Positions 1 through 6,994 of a stretch of 64,000 nucleotides of DNA are shown here, piece by piece. The notes under the pieces are model-generated. The model saw only the letters and a list, made by a program, of their open reading frames with translations. It had not been told where the DNA came from and searched no databases. The first letter of the stretch is position 1. Each line of letters opens with the position of its first letter. The translations under genes were made by a program, and so were the position numbers. Source of the stretch: RYN-230 sp963770535 (lineage in GTDB: Bacteria; Actinomycetota; Actinomycetes; Streptosporangiales; Streptosporangiaceae); NCBI GenBank assembly GCA_963770535.1, contig CAVYPZ010000006.1, positions 62,001 to 126,000 of the forward strand, given 5' to 3'.

Positions 1-935
1 GTCCACGCGAGCACCCCGAGCGCCACATCGAGCAGGGTCACGGGCCAGCCGAGGTCGCTGATGGCATGCACCCGCAGCGAGCCTGGCTGCGCACCTGCCC
101 CGGCCGCCAGCAGCAACTGCGCCGACTGGAGTGCAGACTGAACGTAGAAGGCGATGCCGGTGTCGTGCAGGCGGATCACCCCACCGGCGCACCAGTCCAG
201 CAGCCGGGCATGGATGATCGAGTTATCGATCACGTGGGTGAACCTCGCGGCCGAGCAGGTGGCCTGCCCGCGCGCCGCTGCCTGCCAGAGCAGCCACTCG
301 GCGACCCGCTTGGAGGCCGTGTAAACCTCTGGTGAATAGGGACGCAGCGCCTTCCCGGTCGACGCGAAGATCACCTGCGGCACTTCGTGCCGGGCAGCGG
401 CGCTGATCACGTTGCAGGTGCCGAGCACGTTCGTGGTCACGGTGCGGTGCACCTCGCGCTCGGCGAGGCCCGGATCCCGCTGCCCCGCGACGTGGAAGAC
501 GATGTCGCATCTCACCTCGCCGAAGACGGCGGCAAGCTGACCGGCGTCCCTGATATCAGCCTGGACATACTCAGCGCCCGGAACCCGCGGCCACCCCTGC
601 GTGATGCCGCGGCTGACGCTGACCAGGCGGGCCGGGGAGAACCGTGCCAGCTGCGCCATCAGCGCCGAGCCGATGCACCCTGAGCCACCGGTGACCAGTA
701 TCCGCTTGCCCTGCAGGCGTGCCGCGATGACGGGCCCGGGGAGGTCGATGTCTTTCCGGACCGCCGCCAGGAACCTGCCGTATTCCTCCTGCGCCTCCGG
801 CCTGCTGGCCAGCAGCGCCTGCGTCAGGTCAGCCAGGCACTTCAGCTCTGCGCCCGCCAGGCGCTCCCTGCCACGCGGCACCGCCGCATGCATGCCCGCG
901 ATGATCTCTGCGGCCGTCTGCACTTTGCTCTCCAT
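1..935 (-). CDS. NAD-dependent epimerase/dehydratase (partial, C-terminus outside window)
   Basis: Short-chain dehydrogenase of the extended NAD-dependent epimerase/dehydratase type, probably acting on a nucleotide sugar in polysaccharide synthesis. Translation from ATG at 933-935 gives an 80-residue helical leader, then the nucleotide-binding turn VTGGSGCIGS (residues 81-90). Further on are an acidic DIRDAGQL step, the VFHVAGQRDPG strand and the catalytic YTASK (YxxxK) motif. The frame is open to base 1, so the C-terminal substrate domain is missing here. The long leader ahead of the Rossmann fold is unusual for simple UDP-glucose epimerases; it is seen in some actinobacterial CapD/FlaA1-like proteins, so the exact substrate is not predicted. 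It is divergent from the GH12 gene. Confidence 0.8.
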   Translation of the reverse strand, partial: MESKVQTAAEIIAGMHAAVPRGRERLAGAELKCLADLTQALLASRPEAQEEYGRFLAAVRKDIDLPGPVIAARLQGKRILVTGGSGCIGSALMAQLARFSPARLVSVSRGITQGWPRVPGAEYVQADIRDAGQLAAVFGEVRCDIVFHVAGQRDPGLAEREVHRTVTTNVLGTCNVISAAARHEVPQVIFASTGKALRPYSPEVYTASKRVAEWLLWQAAARGQATCSAARFTHVIDNSIIHARLLDWCAGGVIRLHDTGIAFYVQSALQSAQLLLAAGAGAQPGSLRVHAISDLGWPVTLLDVALGVLAW

Positions 936-1328
936 TGAGTCAGCGTCTGGATCATAAGCGCCCTGTTTTATAGGGGGCACCCGAACAGAGCCTGCACATA
1001 TACCCGCATAGGGGGTATTCAGCACAGTCTCCCCATCATCCAAGCCGCCTCCGCTGGTCGAGCACATCGTGCGATGAGGGTACATGAATGCCCGTCATTA
1101 CGGAGGCTGGTTGCCAAAACGGCGGACGGCGGGGCGTGCGCAATCACCTAGGGTGAGAGGTGGCACAAATAACTGTATCCACGGCATTCCGGGACTTCAT
1201 TCCCGCCTTCCATGTTTGCGGGCCCGCGCGGGGGTGCAAAATTCATGGCGGAAAGCAACGGAAGCATAAGTGCGAGTGGGATCAATGCGGTTACGGTGGT
1301 GCCCCTGAACCCGCAGAAGGGAAGTGGC
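936..1328. other. intergenic region between divergent epimerase and GH12 genes
   Basis: About 390 bases with no gene I can support. It must hold the promoters of the two divergent genes, and it is less GC-rich than its surroundings, but I could not fix a -35/-10 pair with confidence. The frame used by the GH12 gene is open upstream to 1212 but that part has no domain character. Confidence 0.5.
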
Positions 1329-2117
1329 ATGATGTACCGTGCCGTCGGCCAGCCAGCGAGAAAAGCGCTGACCGTGATGACAGCCGCAGCAGCCTGCGTG
1401 AGCCTCGCCGCGGCCCCGGCCGCCACCGCATCGTCCACGCCGGTGGCCTGCAAGCCCTGGCAGACCCTGCGGCCCGCCGGGGCGGCCGGCCAGGAGTACG
1501 TCATCAGGAACAAGCCCAGCATCAACCACAACGACCAGGGAATGTGCCTCTCGGACCCGGGAGAGGGCGCGGGCTTCACCGTCACCCACTCCCCGGGACA
1601 GGCGCCCTCACCGAAGGTGCGGGCGTATCCCTACATCGGGACCGGCTGCTTCGAGCGAGCGTGCCCGGCGGGCGGCGAGGGCGTGACACCCCGGGCCGGA
1701 GCACTGGGGAACTACAGCGTGCACTGGGCAACCGTGACACCGCCGAAGAGCGGTGTATGGAACGCGTCCCTGGACCTGTGGCTCGGCCCCCACGTCGGAG
1801 CCGGCACATCGGAGGTGATGATCTGGCTCCGGTACAGCAAGCCTTCCTGGTGGAAGGGCCTATACCCGACCGCGACGATCGACGGCGCGAAATGGTACCT
1901 TGTGCCGCACACCACTTCTGACGGCCGCTATTACATCTCGTTCCGGCGGGCCACCCCGGTGGCATCAGCCACGCTGCGGCTGGCGCCGTTCATGGCGGAA
2001 GCCGAACGGCTCGGCGCCGTCAGCGCGTCCTCACTGCTGTGGTCCGTCCAGGCGGGTTTCGAAATCTGGTCCGGCGGGACAGGCCTGGCGGTCTCCAAGT
2101 TCTCAGTCACACCGTAG
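1329..2117 (+). CDS. secreted glycoside hydrolase family 12 (endoglucanase/xyloglucanase-like)
   Basis: Secreted beta-glucan hydrolase of the GH12 beta-jelly-roll family, likely cutting cellulose-type or xyloglucan chains outside the cell. The start at ATG 1329 follows AAGGGAAG and opens a signal peptide (KALTVMTAAAACVSLAAA, cleavage near ATAS). The mature protein shows the family pattern: a DLWLGPH strand, then EVMIWLRY with the presumed nucleophile Glu, then G-x-W-Y-x-V and SFRRAT strands, and near the C-terminus VQAGFEIWSGG with the presumed acid/base Glu. Length (262 aa) fits a single-domain GH12 without a carbohydrate-binding module. It stands alone, convergent with the DevR-like gene. 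Family assignment rests on these two motifs and their order, and is fairly secure; the substrate is not determined. Confidence 0.85.
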   Translation: MMYRAVGQPARKALTVMTAAAACVSLAAAPAATASSTPVACKPWQTLRPAGAAGQEYVIRNKPSINHNDQGMCLSDPGEGAGFTVTHSPGQAPSPKVRAYPYIGTGCFERACPAGGEGVTPRAGALGNYSVHWATVTPPKSGVWNASLDLWLGPHVGAGTSEVMIWLRYSKPSWWKGLYPTATIDGAKWYLVPHTTSDGRYYISFRRATPVASATLRLAPFMAEAERLGAVSASSLLWSVQAGFEIWSGGTGLAVSKFSVTP

Positions 2118-2132
2118 ATCCGGCCCCCGTAT

Positions 2133-2169
2133 TGGCCGCAGGCACCTGGCTTTCCGGCGCCTGCGGCCA
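2133..2169. terminator. hairpin between convergent GH12 and response regulator genes
   Basis: Perfect 11-bp inverted repeat (TGGCCGCAGGC / GCCTGCGGCCA) with a 15-base loop, lying between two convergent genes. No clear T tract on either side, as is common in high-GC actinomycetes. Likely a shared terminator. Confidence 0.6.
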
Positions 2170-2187
2170 GCGGCCAGTGACGGGCCG

Positions 2188-2218
2188 GGACTATTGATCT
2201 GCCAGGACTATTGATCTG
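2188..2218. repeat. 14-bp direct repeat overlapping the response regulator stop
   Basis: GGACTATTGATCTG occurs at 2188-2201 and again at 2205-2218. The second copy supplies the TAG stop of the leftward response regulator. A small local duplication; no function inferred. Confidence 0.6.
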
Positions 2219-2891
2219 ACGGGGCCGCGAGCCGCGCCGCGAAGGCGGCCGCCTGGGACCGCCGGTGCATTCCCAGCTTGGTCAGAACCGAGGACACGTA
2301 ATTCTTGGCTGTCTTCTCCGACAGGAACATGCGCTCAGCAATCTGGCGGTTGGTCAGGCCAGCACCGATCAGGTCCAGGACCCGCTTCTCCTGCGCGGAA
2401 AGGGCTGACACCTGAGCCGCACCCGAGGCATTTTCGCGCAGCCGCCGCATCACCCGCTGGGCGGCGTCAGCATCGAGAGTCGCCCGGCCGGCCGCGACCG
2501 CGCGTACCGCGCCTATCAGCTCGCGGCCGGACGCCTGCTTGGTCACATAGCCGGCCGCTCCGGCCATGATGGCGCCCAGCAGCGCCTGATCGTCCCCGTA
2601 CGCCGTGAGCATCAGGCATGCCGTGCCGGGGAGCGCGGAACGTATCTCACGGCACACCCGCACGCCATCCCCGTCCGGGAGCCGGACATCGAGCAGGCCC
2701 ACATCGGGCCGCAGCACCAGCATGCGGTTCAGTCCCGACTCGGCGGTCCCCGCCTCGCCAACCACCTCGATGTCGGGTTCGGCCTCAAGCAGGTCCCGCA
2801 GCCCGCGGCGCACGACTTCGTGGTCATCCAGCAAGAACACGCGGATCGCCGGACGACCGGGGTCAGCCCCTACGCCGGAGGATTCACTCAT
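2208..2891 (-). CDS. LuxR/NarL-family response regulator (DevR/DosR-like)
   Basis: Two-component response regulator of 227 aa. The receiver domain (about residues 13-130) has the acidic pair in LLDDHE, the phospho-acceptor Asp in LLDVRLPDGDG, the Thr in LMLTAYGDD and the Lys in GYVTKQ. The C-terminal LuxR-type HTH (about 155-220) reads LTNRQIAERMFLSEKTAKNYVSSVLTKL in overlapping helices, closely like DevR/DosR. ATG at 2891 is preceded by AGGGGGG and matches the family start; the frame is open further upstream but without domain character. No histidine kinase lies beside it, so it is an orphan here. DevR relatives control hypoxia, redox or dormancy programmes; that role is inferred by family only. 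Confidence 0.88.
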   Translation of the reverse strand: MSESSGVGADPGRPAIRVFLLDDHEVVRRGLRDLLEAEPDIEVVGEAGTAESGLNRMLVLRPDVGLLDVRLPDGDGVRVCREIRSALPGTACLMLTAYGDDQALLGAIMAGAAGYVTKQASGRELIGAVRAVAAGRATLDADAAQRVMRRLRENASGAAQVSALSAQEKRVLDLIGAGLTNRQIAERMFLSEKTAKNYVSSVLTKLGMHRRSQAAAFAARLAAPSDQ

Positions 2892-3150
2892 CGGCCCCCC
2901 TAGTCCAACCGCCATGAACCAGTGCGGCAGTGGGAGCAGGCGCTTCCCGGAGCTGATGCTACTACAGTTCGCACCTAATGCGCCACTCTGCGTAAGCAGG
3001 CCATCCAGGCCCGGGGACCAGACGCCAGCAGGCTGGTGCGGGGGGCGAAGCGATCTGCCGGGCGCCATCGAGCGCACCGGCACGATCATCGCCAGACCCG
3101 CACCAGCCTGCCGGGCAGCCAGCCGGCAACCGGCCAGCTAGGTCAGCCGG

Positions 3151-4557
3151 TCACGAACTGGGCGCGTAGTCCCGGAGCACGCCATCGAGGCCCGCTATGT
3201 AGAAGCCACCCTGCGACACGGCCGGAGAACCCCAGAACCCGCTGTTGTCGGGCTTCTGCGTCCACAAGGTCGCGCCGGTCGCGAGGTTCAGTGCGTACAG
3301 GCTGCCCTCGTTGCTCGCGGCCACGAGGACCTGCCGCCCGGTCGGCCCGGTGACCGCGGGGGAATCGAAGAAGGTGGCCTGGGGCAGGACGTGCCAGATC
3401 AGCGCCCCGGTGGTGGCGTTGAGCGCGTAGACACCCGTATCTGAGCCGACGTAGATCCGGTCGCCGACCAGGGCGGCCCCCGCCAGGTCACCATTGGTGC
3501 CCCTGGCCAGGGCGTACTTCCAGATCAGCTTGCCGGTGGCGAGGTCCAGGGCATAGACGATCTTGTCTTTGCCGGTCACGTAGGCGACTCCGTCGGTGAA
3601 GCCGTTCCGCCCGCGCGGGGAGATGGTCGGTGCGGCGCCCACGTCCGAATCTGCGGCGGTGCTCGTCTGATAACGCCAGACCCGCGCGCCGGTCTTGGCG
3701 TTGAGCGCGTACACGGAGTCGTCGCGGTCCTTGCTGCCGAACACCAGCAGCGGAACGCCGCCCGCGCCCATGCCGTACGCGGGAGACGACCAGGTGCCGC
3801 CCGGGGTGACCGCCCACGAGTTGAACTCCCAGTCCGTGGTGCAGGCACCATGGCTGTTGCCGGGACCGTAGATGGCGTATTCCGCCCCCGACCCGCTGTT
3901 CGGGACCGTGCCGTCGTAAACCACCGGCCCTGACCCATCGGGAGCGCCGACGACGACCGGAGAGGCCAGGATGGCCTGCCCGGTGCTGTACGAGCACATC
4001 CGTGCGCCAGTCGAGGCGTTCAGGGCGAACATGGTGCCGGCGGTGGAACCGAAGTACACGACGCCACCGGCCACCGCGGGCGAGCTTTCGACCACCCCGG
4101 CGGGGAGGGTGTAGCTCCAGACCGGGGCGCCGCCTCCCGCCGGGTAGGCGTAGAAGTGGTTACCGCCGCCGGCGTAGACGAGCGCCCGGCCGCCGCTTGT
4201 GGCCACGGCAGGCGAGATGTAGCTGGGGGTGCCGAGCCGCGCGGTCCACCGGCTCGCCAGCGAGGGGGCGGTCGTGGTGCTGATCGCAGTCTCCGGGGAC
4301 AGGCCGGTGTGGCCAGGATTAGCGAGGAACATCGGCCAGGCCGCGAACCCGGTGCCGGCGAAGGCGGAGCGCCTGCTGGCCGGGCCCGCATGAGCATGGT
4401 CGGCCATCCCCGCCGGCTTGGCCATCGCGGCGTCACGCGCGACGCCAGGGCGCGCGGCCGCACTGGCGGTGCCCGTCACGGCTAGCGCCCCGGCCAGGGC
4501 GGCCCCTGCCGCCGCGATGGCCAGCGCAGGCCTGGATTGTTGGGTGAGTTTCGACAT
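3151..4557 (-). CDS. secreted PQQ-binding-like beta-propeller repeat protein
   Basis: Exported beta-propeller protein of 468 aa. It starts with a Sec signal peptide (residues 1-33, ending near GTASA) followed by a short Ala-rich stretch, then repeated WD-like blades with the signature YALNxxTGxxxW, seen at least four times (for example VYALNAKTGARVWRY and LYALNLATGATLW). This is the PQQ/PQQ_2 repeat also found in BamB and quinoprotein dehydrogenases. I see no cytochrome c motif or dehydrogenase catalytic features, so a binding or scaffold role is more likely than an enzyme. ATG at 4557 sits 7 bases after AGGAG; the ATG at 4563 is too close to it. Stand-alone gene; partner unknown. Confidence 0.82.
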   Translation of the reverse strand: MSKLTQQSRPALAIAAAGAALAGALAVTGTASAAARPGVARDAAMAKPAGMADHAHAGPASRRSAFAGTGFAAWPMFLANPGHTGLSPETAISTTTAPSLASRWTARLGTPSYISPAVATSGGRALVYAGGGNHFYAYPAGGGAPVWSYTLPAGVVESSPAVAGGVVYFGSTAGTMFALNASTGARMCSYSTGQAILASPVVVGAPDGSGPVVYDGTVPNSGSGAEYAIYGPGNSHGACTTDWEFNSWAVTPGGTWSSPAYGMGAGGVPLLVFGSKDRDDSVYALNAKTGARVWRYQTSTAADSDVGAAPTISPRGRNGFTDGVAYVTGKDKIVYALDLATGKLIWKYALARGTNGDLAGAALVGDRIYVGSDTGVYALNATTGALIWHVLPQATFFDSPAVTGPTGRQVLVAASNEGSLYALNLATGATLWTQKPDNSGFWGSPAVSQGGFYIAGLDGVLRDYAPSS

Positions 4558-5118
4558 CAGCATGCTCCTAGCTTTTGGTTGTCTACTGCCGGCTCCCGCG
4601 TACAGGGCTGGCCCGCGATGGGGAATACAGCGGGCCTCATCCCGGCCCGGGGCACCGCCCTCCCGGGCCCCGGGCCTGGTGGTGCTGCCGGTGGAATGGC
4701 AGCTGTCCTCGGGGTTTATGGGCGGCCCGGCAAGGATTCTCATACGCGGATAGCCACCGTGACCCTTGGGCAATACGATGAGTAAGTTGCTAATTCCACC
4801 TGAATTGGACAATATTCACGCTCCGGTCATGAAGCGGTGGGCGGCCGCTGGCAGCGTACCTCCATTCCCCGGCCTGGGAATGGATATTTTGAAACTTCAG
4901 TCCGTATGCGCGCTGATGTCATTTCATTTGCTTAGCCGCATATACCAGTATGACGCAGAAAAAGGACTTTCCCGGCACGGTGCAGGTAAGGCCAGCATTC
5001 CGCCCGGCACGGAACGCCAGGGCCGGATAAGGGCACAGATGAATAAGGGCACGGTTGAACGCCGGTTCCGCGGCTACGGCCAGGGCCGTGACTTCCAGCC
5101 GGCCGGGAGTAATTCAGC
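4558..5118. other. intergenic region, no supported gene
   Basis: About 560 bases upstream of the propeller gene and downstream of the ComF-like gene. It contains an AT-richer patch near 4780-4960, unlike the surrounding coding DNA. A rightward frame from about 4778 is open but runs antisense into the ComF-like gene and has no recognisable family, so I leave it unannotated. The region must contain the promoter of the leftward propeller gene. Confidence 0.45.
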
Positions 5119-5913
5119 TCACGGTGCCCCGCCCGGAGGCGGGCAGGCCGCGCCGGTCCAGGGGCAGATGGCCGGGTCGTAGTCGCGGCCGGAGACCCCG
5201 CGGAGGAATACCGCGTTGGCGCCGAAGTCCTCGTTGATCCAGCGGGCCGCCACGAGCACCGAGACCCGTGCCGCCCCGGCCGCCCGTAACGCCAGGACGG
5301 CGGACTGCGCGTGCCCGCCCCGGGCCCACGTGTCGTCCACCAGCAGCACGTGCGCGCCCGCGGGCAGCGGCGCCGCGCGGAAGTGGCGGGGATCAAGGTC
5401 GCGCGGGCAGTCCACCTCGCCCGCCGCGGCCAGGACGACCTCGTGCCCGGGCGCTAACCGGCTGACGATGCCATGCAGTGGATGCTCGCCCTCCCTGGCC
5501 TCCAGCGAGGGCACCGTGGCCCAGTGCGTCACCGGCGTCACCGGCGTCACCGCCGCGCCGGGCCTGCCCGCCTCAGCGGCCCGCCCGGCGCAGGCCCCGT
5601 GCCGGGCCAGGCCCAGCAGCACGAGTAACGCGACGATCGTCCGGTGCTCCGGCACCGGAGGGCGGGCCTTGTAGCCTTGCATCAGGTAACCGGACTGCTG
5701 GCCGGCCACCGCGTAGCTGAGGAAGCCCGTGGCGTCCGCGAGCCCCGCCCGGCCGCGCCGCCGCTGGCACTGGTAACACAGCCGGAAGCCGGCCACCGGC
5801 GTCGCGCACACCGCGCAGGTCACCTGGTCCTGGCGGACCGTGTTGCGCAGGTACCCGCCGGCCCGCGCCACCAGGGCCGCGCTCAGCCGGGCCACCACGT
5901 CCGCGTCGGCCAC
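5119..5913 (-). CDS. ComF-like phosphoribosyltransferase
   Basis: PRTase-fold protein of 264 aa. An N-terminal zinc-ribbon-like pair, CAVC and CYQC (about residues 33-55), is followed by the PRTase domain. The PRPP-binding loop is HVLLVDDTWARGGHAQSA near residues 188-205, the classic hydrophobic-DD-T-x-x-x-G pattern. ComF proteins take part in DNA uptake in competent bacteria, but many actinobacterial members have no competence context. GTG at 5913 starts one base after the stop of the DprA-like gene, so the two are surely co-translated. Pairing of a DprA/SLOG protein with a PRTase, next to a conflict-type operon, suggests a nucleotide-signalling or immunity role rather than transformation; this is inference. 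Confidence 0.78.
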   Translation of the reverse strand: MADADVVARLSAALVARAGGYLRNTVRQDQVTCAVCATPVAGFRLCYQCQRRRGRAGLADATGFLSYAVAGQQSGYLMQGYKARPPVPEHRTIVALLVLLGLARHGACAGRAAEAGRPGAAVTPVTPVTHWATVPSLEAREGEHPLHGIVSRLAPGHEVVLAAAGEVDCPRDLDPRHFRAAPLPAGAHVLLVDDTWARGGHAQSAVLALRAAGAARVSVLVAARWINEDFGANAVFLRGVSGRDYDPAICPWTGAACPPPGGAP

Positions 5914-5914
5914 G

Positions 5915-6841
5915 TCAGGAGGGCGCCAGCCGGCGCAGCGCGGCCCCCAGCGCCGCCGGCTCCGCGATCAGGTCCCTGACGATGTCGAGCACGTCCTGCA
6001 GACGCCCGGCCACATGGACCCCGGGCCGCCCGACCAGGGCCCGGGCCCAGTCGTTGCGCTGCACGACGAGGGACGTGAGGATCACTGGGCGCCCGTGCCC
6101 GACCGCGATCCGCGCCTGGGCCCGCGACCCGCTCCGCTCCCCCGCCTCGACCACCACCGTGGCCAGGCCGTACCCGGACATGGTGGCGTTGCGCATCAGG
6201 AAGTTGTGCCGCTGCGGCGGCGCGTCCGGCCAGAACTGGGAAAGAACGAGGCCCCGCGCGGCGATCTCCTCCTGCAGGCCCCGGTTGCCCGCTGGATAGG
6301 CCCGCCCAATTCCGGTTCCGATAACGCAGACCGTCCGCCCTCCAGCCGCCAGGGCGCCCCGGTGGGCGGCCGTGTCGATGCCGAGGGCGAGGCCGCCCAG
6401 CACGGTCACGCCGCGCGCGGCGAGTTCCCTGGCTATCCCGGCCGCGATATCCAGGCCGCGCGGGGACGCTTCCCGGGATCCCACCACCGACACGGCCATG
6501 TCGTCCCGGACCAGCCTGCCGCGGGCGAACAGGACCGGCGGCGCCTGATGGATGCCACGCAGCCGGGCCGGGTAGTCCTCGTCGAGGATGCTCAGCAGCC
6601 GCCAGCCCCGGCCCGCCCAGCGGCAGATCTGCGCGGCGGCGGCCTCCAGGGGGCCGGGTTCCCCTGGCGGGCTGATGAGCACGGGCGGTACCTCACGCCG
6701 CCACACTGCCAGGGCGCTGCCAGCCTCGAGCACGCTGGCCGTGATCTCCGTCCAGCCCCGCCGCCCGGGCCGCTCCCGGAGCAGCGCCACCAGCGCCGCC
6801 CGCTCCTCGGGCGCGCCGTCCTCGTCCCGGCCGCTGTCCAC
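5915..6841 (-). CDS. dprA: DprA-like protein (SMF/DprA, SLOG fold)
   Basis: DNA-processing protein A homologue of 308 aa. A roughly 100-residue N-terminal region leads to the Rossmann-like core: SVVGSREASPRG, then VLGGLALGIDTAAHRGAL and VCVIGTGIGRAYPAGN, then a conserved PPQRHNFLMRN and ATVVVEAGERSGS. These are the diagnostic DprA motifs. Classical DprA loads RecA on incoming single strands. This copy is not next to topA/rnhB or other usual competence neighbours but is fused in translation with the ComF-like PRTase. GTG 6841 is the best available start, but GGAGG overlaps it too closely, so the true start may differ. It begins about 55 bases after the micropeptide stop, on the same strand as the conflict operon. 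Confidence 0.8.
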   Translation of the reverse strand: MDSGRDEDGAPEERAALVALLRERPGRRGWTEITASVLEAGSALAVWRREVPPVLISPPGEPGPLEAAAAQICRWAGRGWRLLSILDEDYPARLRGIHQAPPVLFARGRLVRDDMAVSVVGSREASPRGLDIAAGIARELAARGVTVLGGLALGIDTAAHRGALAAGGRTVCVIGTGIGRAYPAGNRGLQEEIAARGLVLSQFWPDAPPQRHNFLMRNATMSGYGLATVVVEAGERSGSRAQARIAVGHGRPVILTSLVVQRNDWARALVGRPGVHVAGRLQDVLDIVRDLIAEPAALGAALRRLAPS

Positions 6842-6895
6842 CTCCGCAGCCTATTGACGACCCTTCCCGTTTACCACCTCACCTGCGGCATCGGG

Positions 6896-6994
6896 TCACG
6901 CCACGATGATGAGCAGCACAACGAGCGCGCAGAACGCGATGCAGGTCAAGAGGACGACCAGCAGGCGTGACCACCAGTACAGCTCATGGGCCAT
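6896..6994 (-). CDS. 32-residue single-pass membrane micropeptide
   Basis: Small open frame whose ATG (6992-6994) lies inside the last codons of the membrane GTPase; the two overlap by 11 bases (ATGGCCCATGA), a layout typical of translational coupling. GGAAGG and AAGGAG lie just upstream. The peptide starts MAHELYWWSR and continues as one uninterrupted hydrophobic helix of about 22 residues (leucine, valine, isoleucine, alanine, two cysteines) ending LLIIVA. Aromatic WW followed by an Arg at the interface and no charged residue in the helix fit a real transmembrane segment. I recognise no family. Being the seventh frame of the conflict operon it could be a regulator or toxin-like partner; that is speculation. 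Random hydrophobic frames of this size do occur, hence moderate confidence. Confidence 0.5.
   Translation of the reverse strand: MAHELYWWSRLLVVLLTCIAFCALVVLLIIVA

Noticed and set aside
4778..5182. Rightward frame starting MSKLLIPPELDN in the gap before the ComF-like gene
   Set aside because: AT-richer start is suggestive, but half of it is antisense to the ComF-like gene and no family or convincing ribosome-binding site was seen.
5119..6841. Natural competence locus because of DprA and ComF homologues
   Set aside because: No ComEC, ComEA or pilus gene is nearby and the pair is attached to a conflict-type operon, so competence is not supported by the context.
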